In this document: positions 54,906-64,000 of the stretch, in pieces
Numbering within the stretch: the stretch's first letter is position 1
Layout of the letters: each line of letters begins with the position of its first letter
Source of the DNA: Anniella stebbinsi
Lineage: Eukaryota > Chordata > Lepidosauria > Squamata > Anniellidae
DNA length: 64,000 nt
NCBI GenBank assembly: GCA_029215795.1
Contig: JARDYH010000002.1
Location: forward strand, 272,312,310 to 272,376,309
Direction of reading: 5' to 3'
Translations under genes and position numbers: made by a program
The notes under the pieces: generated by a model
Seen by the model: only the letters and a program-made list of their open reading frames with translations
Database searches by the model: none
What the model was told of the DNA's origin: nothing

Positions 54906-56538
54906 TCGGGCATGTTGAGAATAAGGCAGAAAAATGGAAGACCCTTTCATGGGGAAAGAAAACTTTCAGGAAATTGAAGGGCAGATTTGACAGAGGACTA
55001 GCTGCACCTTTCCCCTGGATGTAGAATACGCCTGCCTTGCAGAGGATGTAAAATGCAGGCTGAGTTGCCAGCACAGCCGATACTGTCACCACTTGAAGTG
55101 GCATCACAAATAACCAAACAAGAAATTAAGCTGTGCGGCAATTCTTGCCAATGATGAGTCCTGTGTGTGAGAACCTGTTGAGAATTTCTGCTCCCCATGG
55201 AAAAACCCAGTGAAATTTCTCTGCCCAAAAACAGAGCGGAGAATTTTACAAGGCCGCCTGTGTGCAGCTCTAATTCACAGCTGAGTGTGTGACGGGGGCC
55301 TGAAGGAATCATTGGGTGAAATGAAAGCACTCTCTCTGGTGTTAGGTTCCAGGATAGCTCTTTTACACATTCAAGTCATCATTTTGATGTTGCAGTTTTT
55401 GAGCAATGAACTTGCCGGTGTGTACTAGCCCTGCATGGGTCTGCGTATGGAAGTGCGCTCTGTGGGACATGCAGCGTGTTGTATGCTGAGGAGTAGGAAA
55501 CAAATAATTGATTAAGCAAAAGGAAGAATGACTGAGAAAACACAAGGGCAATTTAGATCAACAGTCAGGAAAAATAATGCAGGTGGGAAACAAAGAAATC
55601 CTATTTCTTTATTTTGTTTTCATTCACAGACAAATATATAAACAACCTAAGTTCAAGATCCCAATAATATTAATACTAGCACCTTGAATAAGAGTTATGC
55701 ATTTCAATATAATTATGCAACAGCATAAGTAATATAAATTTTAATTAGAATATTAAAGGTTGCACTAGCAGCAGGACAAGAGGCGTCCTTATCTCTCTCG
55801 AATTAATATTAAAAATATAAAATTAGACTGTGAAGTTTCAATCCAAACTGTATTGATTAAAATCGCAGACATCCTTGAGATGGCCACCATCTTCTAATCT
55901 TCATTTCATCAGTGACTTACGAGTACAATGCTATTAACAATACAGAGGTGTTTTTGAGAGAAACTGTGTTTAGAATGGCATGTTTTTGAGATAAAACACC
56001 TTTTTAAAGATGTATTTCAATGTGATTTTTTGTACAGATTTAAAATAATAAATGGCAGACTAAAGCAGATACATGTGAAAATGACAGAGAACATAATAGT
56101 CTCATTCAGCCATCTCTAGGTAAACATGCCATTAGGATAAATTCCAATAGTGATGTGCCTTGAAAAATAAAATCGCTCATTAAATCTGAAAAAAAAAACA
56201 TATTCTGGAACTAAAATTGCTGGGAAGACAAAGGTCAAAAGGAAGCCCTGAGAATGGTAATTCTTTGAGAGCTTTCATTATTCATGTAACAATGGATAAT
56301 GAAAAACCTGTTCCCGGTTGTTGTCTTCCAATTCAGCCTCTGTTTGAATCTAAACTGCAAGTGGATGGATGTTGCCACAGGAACCACTAATTCTATGTTA
56401 AAGGTCATTGTTTCTCTAGGCCCTTTGCTATGTTCATACAAACACTGGCTTCCTCATGTGTACCTGAAGAATGTTGTTGCTTTAATCCTATAAAGTTTAC
56501 AGAATGGCAGACAATCCTTTTACGGCATTGGTGTGTTG
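54906..56538. other. Unassigned AT-rich DNA
   Basis: No gene is seen. The words CTTTCATGGGGAAAGAAAACT (54945 region) and TTTCTTCCCTCATGAAAGAG (60757 region, inverse) suggest an unnamed repeat family. Confidence 0.45.
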
Positions 56539-56543
56539 CTGCT
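56539..56543. repeat. 5-bp target duplication of solo LTR, left
   Basis: CTGCT, repeated at 57697-57701. Confidence 0.85.
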
Positions 56544-56622
56544 TGTCGTGACCCAAGCCCACCCCAGGCTTCTGCTCATGAACTTTAGGCAAACTGATAC
56601 ACTCTAAAATGGTGAGACCTCT

Positions 56623-56628
56623 TTTATT
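56623..56628 (-). terminator. LTR polyadenylation signal
   Basis: AATAAA on the minus strand, near the LTR 3' end, where R/U5 processing signals are expected. Confidence 0.7.
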
Positions 56629-57012
56629 GTGAAATCACACAGAATTCAAGCACAACGGTTTCTTTTCTGCATACACACACTTGAGGCTGAAGACGGACCA
56701 GATAGCTTTCAGGTACAATGGCTTAATGCGAACAGCAATCACTCAGGGGGAGACATTTAGAGTTGGCCCCTGTCCCATGTGAAACAGTCAGCAGCAGCCA
56801 CACACACTGACTCATCAGGAACACGAGCAAAACTCAAGGAGAAATCCCAGCACAGAAATGCATGAAGTCTGACAGTACACAGATCCATCTTGTACCAAAC
56901 TAGACTGAGCCTGCCAGGAAAACTGAGCTGATCACGTAAGCAAGATGTCAAGGGATGAACCTCTTCGGCCTAAGAAAAACCCTCTGCCTGTAACAAAAAG
57001 CTCTCTTGCAGG

Positions 57013-57037
57013 TCACACACACACACACACACACACA
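57013..57037. repeat. (CA)n microsatellite in the LTR
   Basis: About 12 CA units. Confidence 0.95.
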
Positions 57038-57378
57038 ATTCCAGAACAGCAACGATCAGCCTCAGAGCTTCTCTGTGCTCATACTTTGGCTCCATGCAGA
57101 GAAAGCTATCACTCAAGCCATAAAAGACGAATCCAGAACAGTAATCTGCAAGTCTAAATCTATGAAAAGCCTCAGAGCACTTTTCATAGCATAGTTCTTA
57201 GAAATTCCAAGTCCAAATAGCAACAGAACATGTACAGAGTGCATCCACCATCTCCAAACCAGATAGAATCCCAAACACGAAAAGTTTCATAGCAAGCATA
57301 GAACGGATAGTAACCGTAGAACAGTCGAACAGTCGAACAGATAGTTCCTAGCAAAGAGCCTCCCCTTTGCTTGTTCCA

Positions 57379-57387
57379 CTATATAAG
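57379..57387 (-). promoter_or_regulatory. TATA-like box of the LTR
   Basis: CTTATATAG on the minus strand, about 310 bp from the LTR 5' end, a plausible U3 promoter position. Not tested functionally. Confidence 0.55.
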
Positions 57388-57696
57388 ATAGAGGCTAGCT
57401 AATTCTAAGCCACTTTTGACAGACAAGACTTCAGGCCTGTAATCCAAACTCATGTGCCAACAGGGCAGCACAGTTCAATATCCTCTTGATGACGACACTA
57501 TGTGAGAGACAGCGTGCAAGATAGCCCCCACCTTTTCTAAACATACATTTGTTCTCAAAAAACTCAAAGCCTCGGCTAGCAGCCACAGATAAGCACAGAA
57601 CAGAGACAGACTTTCTCACAACAATTGCCAAGCTTTCAACTCACAATTCACTAGGCTGGCCTATTGAATTGTTCATAAAGCACATGACATCCGACA

Positions 57697-57701
57697 CTGC
57701 T
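57697..57701. repeat. 5-bp target duplication of solo LTR, right
   Basis: CTGCT, identical to the left flank. Confidence 0.85.
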
Positions 57702-58039
57702 CTCAAAAATAATTACAAAATAAAATAAATCAGAAAGCTATAAAATTGCTAAAATGGTAAATTAAATTAGAATTAGAAAATCAACTGAGTTAAAACCAGT
57801 GCATTATCTGAGCGTTTATTTGACAAAAATGAGAAAAATAGTTATATAAAAATAGTTAAGACAAACAATGAAAGAAAGTAAGTTGGCAAATGAGATTATC
57901 TAAATTAAACTTGTTCTTAATGACATGGCAATTTCACCAACACCACCCGTTCCTTTGATGCACATCCAATAAGATAGGATGAATCTCAACCGGGAAACAA
58001 ATAACTTAAGGTTAATACATAAGAAACAAAAAGAGAACC
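57702..58039. other. AT-rich unassigned DNA
   Basis: No gene or element seen. Confidence 0.5.
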
Positions 58040-58960
58040 AGAATTGGAGAGGTTGTTATACAAGATGGCAAAAAGGAGGATTCGCAGTGCCAGAAGCTAA
58101 GATTTAGTACAGTGCCAATGGTATTCAGTGGATATATAATCAGGATTAGAAATTGAAGAAGCAATATGTCCCATTTAACTTACAAGCTTTATTGTGGACA
58201 AATTGGAATTCAACATTCAAACAAAGAAAATAGCATCTTATCAATGGCAATTTGTTTAGCAAATAAAAATGAAATTAAAAGTAGTCCCAGCTTAGCTCAG
58301 TTGCCAATAGCATCATTCATTTATTATTTAGGTTTCATTCATAAGGGCCAGTTGGGAAACTTTGTTTTAGAGAAACACACACATACACGATAGATAGGTA
58401 GATTGAATAGGTAATATAACCATTTGCACAAGTATGAACTCAGAAACAATTTGGATAATTGGGAACCTTGTTGGTGGAGGCATCTGCAGATACGAATTCA
58501 TGTAAGACATTTATTTACAGAAACAATATCAACTGAGAGAACTAATGAAGTTTTTAAAAAGTCAGCTAATAAACAACATCAGTGTCTAAAATCTATAAAT
58601 TTCTGTTAGAATATCCTTGTGGAAATGAACTACTGAAAGCAGTTCTGATTAGCTGGATATAAGACTTGAGTAATACTATGAATGTCATGATTGGGAGGGT
58701 ATATATATATAGTAGTAATTTATCTGTTTGTATTAATTGGAAAATTGTTGCAAGATGATAGCAAGGACAGTGGTGCATAGTGTATGTAAAAATTAACAAA
58801 TGTTTAAAACTGGTACCTATAATAGTTTATGTAGAAAACATAAGACGATGAGGACGCCTTTTCATCTATGATGGACTTATCTATCCAATTGCTAAAAAAT
58901 GATAAGTTATATCAATATATAGAATTAATGGAGTACTTCTAAAATATGGAATTATCAGGT
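58040..58960 (+). pseudogene. Decayed L1 ORF2 C-terminal part
   Basis: QKGGFAVPEAKI (about 58070-58105) matches the GGLGLPDLR box after the L1 RT. It is followed by an L1-like spacer with tryptophans (NLQALLWTNWNSTFKQ). At about 58825-58880 CRKHKTMRTPFHL then WTYLSN matches the Cys-box region that reads CEEQEGTFYHLWWTC in the L1 at 28799; the first Cys and the HLWW context are partly lost. Many stops are present. It is a much older copy than 24011. Confidence 0.5.
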
Positions 58961-61013
58961 ACTGCCTGCTGATCAGTTTCTGTATTAAAAATATTTATAT
59001 CCGATCTTTCTTTCATCTCAGGTGTTCTACCACCCAGGCCCTGATCAGATCAGCATAATTTCAGCAAGGTGCTTGCTTCATGTGCCCTCAGCCTTATGGC
59101 TTTCCAACTGGAAGCAAACACAAGTGGGTAGTGGGGGTGCCATTGCTATGGATGCCCCACCTCTTCCAAGGCAACGAATAAGAGTGGGGAGGAAAGGAAC
59201 TGTTAAACCCTGAGAACGAGCAGATGGTAGAAGCATCTGCCTTCTACCAGATCTAAACTTTCTTCCAATCCTTCTCAGATGTTCCTAATAAAAGCACAGC
59301 ATTTTTAGGACAGCTGGTGGAGCAGGACTGCACTGCCTCTAATAAGGTGAGTTATCTTTGCCTTAATGTAGTAGTTGTAGGGCAAGGGAAGATTCCAAAC
59401 ACTAGACCAGCCATCATTGTTTTAGCTAGTCAAATACTGGCTGCTTCCTCTTGGGGTTGTGTTCTTAGAGATCAATCCTAGTGTTATGCCTGGAGGAGTC
59501 TTCTTCTGGGAGAAAGAAGCCAGTTTTCATAGAAACCTCTGGACTTTTTTTTGATGGGTGTGAAAAGTAGAGTTATGCCAAAGTTTCTTAGGAGACATTT
59601 TTCTCATTTTTTCCCTCATTTTCTCACCCCCCCTCAGAAAAAGAAACCCACTTTGCATAAATGTATTCAAATATTCTCCATCATTTTTATGGGCTTCATT
59701 CACCATCCCCCTCTCCACCCATGCCTTGGAATGGGGCATTGTGGGGGAGATAAAAAGGTGGCCATGTTGCCAATAGAGTTGCTGCTAATGTCAGTTGCAG
59801 TGGCAGCAAAACAAACAAACCAACTCCCTTAGGAAAAAATGATAGAAGCTGGGCTATTGCCACATCTAATGATCAGTCCCACCATGCCAGAAACTATTAA
59901 AGATTTCTCCATCTAGAGAAATGAGGTGAAATGGTCCCACCAATTTATCTGCCCACAAATAAGGTGGATAATTTCAAGAGTCCATTTGTGTATAATGAAA
60001 AACATTAATAAGAGATATTAAGAACTGCTGTGTTTAATGAGAACAACAGTCAGGACCCTAGAGGCTTTGGGCAAGAAAGACGCCCTCAATAAAATAATCG
60101 GAAGTCAGATATGCAAATATACCTTTATGGCCAAACCATACGAAGTAAAGAAGGTAGACAAGCTTCTTTGCTTCCACCTAAGATAATTTCCTTGAGTTTC
60201 CACACTACTTCTTTACAATTTGTTTCCCCTCCCCACACAACATCTGGTCATTCTTGTGTTCCAGTTCAAGGACCAAGACATGTCCTCTCCCAGACATTTT
60301 GTCCACTAGCCGGTATGCTGTCCCATTTGTCAGCCTTGTGTCACCGATATAAAGAAAATGTTTTTTCCCTGGAAAAAAAATGCAGAAAATGACTCTGTGA
60401 AAATGAATAATAAAAATGAAAAAATCTTTGAAAATATTATTACCTCTGTGATTAATATTAATGGCACTAGGCAGGAGTACAAGAATAATCGTAAGACGTA
60501 GAGCTCATTTTAAACAATGGATGAAGCTATAATGAAGTCAATCGGATCAATTTTTTTTAAAAAAGGGAAGTAGTTAAATGCATCATAAACAATACATGAA
60601 TGAAATTGCTACAGAGCACACAATTTCTGAAGAAACCTAGATCTCAGATAATTAAGGGAACAGGCACATTAATTATTTCTTCTAATGGTAAAAAGAAATA
60701 CTTTGCTGCTTGATGTTTAGTGCTGTTCTGAAATCTATCATCCTATTTCCTGAAAGTTTCTTCCCTCATGAAAGAGGCTCCCATTTTTCTGTCTCATTCT
60801 CAAAGTGCTTTAGAATTTCTTTTGAATTACTTCGGGAGGTGTTTATGAGCTTACCTTACCATTCTGAAATGGTCAAGGGAGCTGTGTGGTTTTCTTATAA
60901 CTTTCATTTCTTCTTTCATTCTGTAACTCTTCATTGCATGGTAAAAAAAATAATAGACTTTTACTGTTCACTCCTAATCTTTGTCAGTGAGCTAATTTCC
61001 CTGATGTAGTCTG
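58961..61013. other. Unassigned DNA
   Basis: No exon is recognised. The frame at 60710-61009 is AT-rich and lacks motifs. Some shared words (TTTCTTCCCTCATGAAAGAG) hint at an unnamed repeat. Confidence 0.45.
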
Positions 61014-61125
61014 GAACAGCCATCCCCAACCTGGTGCCCCCAGATGTGTTATACTACCATAATCCCAAGCCATTTTATGGGTCTTGTAATCCATCACATT
61101 TGGAGGGCACCAGGAAGACTAGCCT
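61014..61125. mobile_element. Palindromic repeat (CCAGATGTTTTGGACTACA family)
   Basis: GGAACAGCCATCCCCAACC and CTGGTGCCCCCAGATGTGTT pair with CACATTTGGAGGGCACCAGG. Diverged copy of 37156. Confidence 0.65.
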
Positions 61126-61261
61126 AACACAATGCTTGATTGACCACATGCATGCTATAGCTCTGCAAATATTCTAATAGTGGCAAACTAAACATTCTTC
61201 TAATCATTCATAGTGAAGCTATGCATGATAACTTTATTCATTGCAGTGTAAATGTGCATGG

Positions 61262-61484
61262 CCCTGATTCAGATTGGGACTGTGGTGCTCCAAGACAGGG
61301 TGGGTGGGTTTAAAACTCCCCTCAATCCATTTTCATCCTGAATTTCCACTCCCCTGCAAGGGGGTTGAAAAAAGAAGGAAAAATACTTCCATTTACTCCA
61401 ATTTGGGGATTAAATTTTGGGATAAAAACGGGCTGGGGGGAGTTTAACCTTCCCTCTTGGACAGCCACAGTCCCAATTTAAATG
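61262..61484. mobile_element. Foldback MITE, TTAAACTCCCC family
   Basis: Arms CAGATTGGGACTGTGGTG / CCACAGTCCCAATTTAAATG, and GGGTTTAAAACTCCCC / GGGGGGAGTTTAACC. Interior AT-rich, non-coding. A partial relative is at 46083. Confidence 0.65.
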
Positions 61485-61769
61485 CTCACTTATGCTAGAG
61501 CAAACAAGCCTATCATGCATAGCTTGACTATGCTTGATTGGAAGAATGTTCACTTTGGCCCATAGTTTAGTGTCCTTCACATACATGCGTAAGAATAGAA
61601 GTGTGTTTGTGTACGTATGTGAATGAAGACACAGGGAGAAGTCCGGTAACACTACCCTTCATCTTTTAGATACACCTGCTCATGTTTCCTTGTGGGCTCA
61701 TGCATCTTGACTCAGACAAAAGCATGCGCCTGGCATCTCCCAGCAGCTCCTGAGGCACGTGGGCGAATC

Positions 61770-62210
61770 GACGCCTCTTACAAGAGGCACGACAGGGGCT
61801 TTTCCCAGCACCGCCCGCGCCACCACCCATGCTGCAGCTCATGGTTCGGCGCGGCGCCAGCTGGAGGGGCAGCTGGGAGCATCGGCTCTCCTACTGTCCG
61901 GTAAGTGCTTTTTTAAAAAAAAAATTGACAGAATGGGGGGGGGAGGACAGCGGAGGCAGCGCAGCGAGCTTACGGCTCGCTGCTCCACCCCTTTTCCCTG
62001 GGCTGCCCGCTCCGACTTTAAAAAGGTCGCACTAAATGGCGACTTTTTTAAAGTCGCAGAAAGGCATTTAATTCGATATGCCTTCACATTGGCGGCTTTG
62101 GCATGTAAACAAAGATGAGTCCAGTGCGAAATCATATCGACCGCTTGTTTAGAGGGTTCCCCCTAAGCGTACAGTCAAGGAGGAGGAAACCTCTTATTTA
62201 GAGGCACCCT
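61770..62210. mobile_element. CpG-rich foldback element, distant member of the TTA MITE family
   Basis: The left end GCCTCTTACAAGAGGC and the right end CCTCTTATTTAGAGGCACCC match in inverse and are themselves palindromic, like GCCTCTACAAGAGGC at 11069. The interior is a dense CpG block with hairpins CAGCGAGC..GCTCGCTG (61962-61982) and AAAAGGTCGC..GCGACTTTT (about 62021-62048). No target duplication is clear. The overlapping frames (up to 119 codons) are by-products. A host CpG island is the alternative, but no exon is visible. Confidence 0.5.
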
Positions 62211-62372
62211 ATGTCTATATTTCCAACTAAGCTGAATTATTTTTTCACCCAGGTATGTTCAGGTGCACATGCATAGGCTCCAAACAAGGCACATACGCAG
62301 TCATCCTTATAGGCTTTTCTCTGGGAGCCACCATAGAGCTCCTGCAACTGCAACAGTGCTACAGTGTCTAAA

Positions 62373-62457
62373 GCAGGGGTGGATGACTTGTGGCCCTCCA
62401 GATGTTTTGGCCTACAATTCCCAGGGCTGATGGAGAGCCACATATTGCCCATCCCTG
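62373..62457. mobile_element. Minimal hAT-like palindrome
   Basis: Ends CAGGGGTGGATGACTTGTGG and CATATTGCCCATCCCTG, hAT style, with CCCTCCAGATGTTTTGGCCT inside. The left flank GTCTAAAG resembles the hAT target preference; the right flank AGCTAAGG agrees in 5 of 8 positions. Confidence 0.6.
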
Positions 62458-64000
62458 AGCTAAGGGTATCTTTGTCTTAGAATAGGACTATGTGCCCAAA
62501 GACTTGGTAATGCCTTTAATGCCTTTAATGCTTTAATATCAACCTAGAGGCAATAATAAAGTTTCAGCTTTGATTGCAACATATGGAAATATATATAAAG
62601 TGAAACTACAGGCTGCCAAATTAAGGAGGCAGTTAAGTATAAACTGTAACTCTGTCAAGCGGCACAAAACTAAAATGTTTTTTAAAATATTTTATCTCTA
62701 TATTTCTCTTATTGATAGTTAGTGTAAAATCTTCCCCCCACCTGCAGATATGGCGGCAGGGGGGTCTTGATTATTTCTGAAATCTGTTTATTTACAGCTT
62801 CAGGAAAATGGGATGTTAACCTTAAGTAATTCCAGGGTCAAATGTGACTCTTTCACATTGGAGACCTGTTGGGATGAAGTAAGAAAGCATAGCCTTGAAA
62901 AGTAATAAAAAGCAGCTATAACAATAGATAACTGTACAACTTTGCAGGTAAGAGCAAGGCACTGAAAAAGCTGAGGAAACAATGGTAACGTGAAGTAGAT
63001 TAAAAAGAACACCATAATGGCTACTATACTTTTGAATCTCAGTTCAGAGATCTTTGGGTGCCGCACAGACGTTTGGCATGACTACTTATGCATTGGTAAT
63101 AGCTGCATGTTGTTGCACCATGTGGTGAAGGGGCAGGCAGACATCAAGCTGACATGATCTGCCTTGATTTTTTACTTGAACCTCAAGATCCACCAGCCAG
63201 AGTCTGCTGTGAGCAGGGGTTGGGGGATGATAGAATTAAGGAACATGGTGCCTTTTGGTTTTCAGTGCCATAATTGAGTTCACAGTTCTCTTGCACAAAA
63301 ATCAGTTCCTAGATTTCAGCAGTCTAATTTTGCTTGTGAGGGACATCCTGCTGTTGTTGCTATTGTTGAACAATTGGGAATCAGACACTTTTGGGGATCT
63401 ACTGGGAATCACCCAGAAATTTACCAGTATATACTGATCTACTTTCTTCCCACCCCCTGATGTAGTGTATCACCCATTCAAACATGTAGTGTTCATGAGG
63501 ATTACTTTGGCTGGATGTGCATCTGGTTGTGTAGGCACATCCAATTCTCATCATGCATAGACTCCTTATTGATGTACAGAGACATGTAACTGGGGTTCTG
63601 TTTTACATGCAGTTCCTGATTGAGTAAAGGGAATCACACACAGGAGCAGCGATGTGTAGAGCTTTTTGAAGTTCTTTTAACTTCTTTGCAAATTCTTTCA
63701 GGAGTTTCATTTGGTCCAAATCCACCTCAGATTTCCCCCAAGGAGTAAAGCACAACTTCCTGTATGTTCTCAAATGCTGACACAAAAACCTCAAAATGTG
63801 TTCAATGTTAGTCCTTCATAAGGTAGATCCATTGAAATGAATGGGATGACTGGAATTGGATACCACCCCTCATCTCTGGACAAAAAAAGGGAGAAACAAG
63901 TTCTCAGGATGCTCAGGATGTGTTGTTTTTAAGGCCTTCTTCAGGGGTCTGTAATATTAAAATGCATTAAATTATGTTTGCAGGGATAACACATAACATA
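62458..64000. other. Unassigned DNA to window end
   Basis: No exon or named repeat is recognised. A tandem GCCTTTAAT duplication occurs at 62512-62529. The frame on the minus strand at 63603-63794 has no known domain. 63820-63880 may be a degraded 6028-type palindrome. Confidence 0.45.

Larger units (their letters stand above)
56544..57696 (-). mobile_element. Solo LTR of an endogenous retrovirus or LTR retrotransposon
   Basis: 1,153 bp. On the minus strand it begins TGTCGGATGTC and ends GGGTCACGACA, so the ends are TGTCG/CGACA with the canonical TG..CA. Flanks are a perfect CTGCT duplication. There is a TATA-like box (57379-57387) and an AATAAA signal 70-80 bp from its 3' end (56623-56628 on plus). 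No gag, pol or env sequence is beside it, so it is a product of recombination between two LTRs. A 5-bp duplication fits Gypsy or retroviral integrases; which one cannot be decided from the LTR alone. A (CA)n tract at 57013-57037 lies inside. Confidence 0.9.

Noticed and set aside
56544..57696. Complete provirus
   Set aside because: No second LTR and no gag, pol or env frame nearby; the target duplication directly brackets one LTR.
61692..62118. Host CpG-island first exon
   Set aside because: No splice-supported frame or conserved protein; inverted palindromic tips fit a mobile element better, though this is not excluded.

Overview
The window looks like gene-poor nuclear DNA from a squamate reptile (lizard or snake). 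The base composition is AT-rich and there are many microsatellites and many decayed transposable elements. The element mix fits Squamata: tRNA-derived SINEs resembling the squamate-wide Sauria/ACA type, L1, L2/CR1-group, R4/Dong-like and Tx1/L1-like non-LTR elements, and many palindromic non-autonomous DNA transposons. I see no convincing host exon, tRNA, rRNA or CRISPR array. Apart from one hypothetical open frame (37537-38004), every open frame I could assign belongs to a mobile element.

Layout. 1-11 kb: mostly unique AT-rich DNA with a decayed L1/Tx1 ORF1, a compound foldback element, SINE remains, a non-autonomous hAT with a near-perfect 8-bp target duplication, and a CATATG-type MITE. 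11-18 kb: a CpG-rich MITE with TTA target duplications, LINE 3' ends, a 62-bp minisatellite and a second SINE. 18.1-20.2 kb: a 5'-truncated L2-group LINE whose reverse transcriptase has lost its YADD box. 22-23.3 kb: three palindromic MITEs. 24.0-29.5 kb: a structurally full-length L1 bounded by a perfect 19-bp target duplication; it sits inside an older LINE 3' end and is itself invaded by another LINE. 31-37 kb: two copies of a 0.4-kb palindromic MITE and a hAT. 39.4-40.3 kb: a MITE carrying a second MITE with a perfect 8-bp duplication. 41-44.7 kb: a compound LINE region (an APE-endonuclease LINE on +; an R4/Dong-like 3' end abutting a TTA microsatellite and a Tx1/L1-like ORF1 on -). 45-54 kb: LINE 3' ends and MITEs. 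56.5-57.7 kb: a solo LTR with TGTCG/CGACA ends and a perfect 5-bp duplication. 58-64 kb: decayed L1 ORF2, palindromic repeats and a CpG-rich foldback element.

No gene network is visible. What links the pieces is mobilisation: non-autonomous elements depend on transposases absent from the window, and the LINE copies are broken. The most interesting signal is the set of foldback element families with long self-complementary arms. One has three members ending in a short palindromic motif, with TTA duplications on two of them. Several others share a CTACAC core in their terminal repeats. Clade names come from recognising protein motifs by eye; no database search was run.
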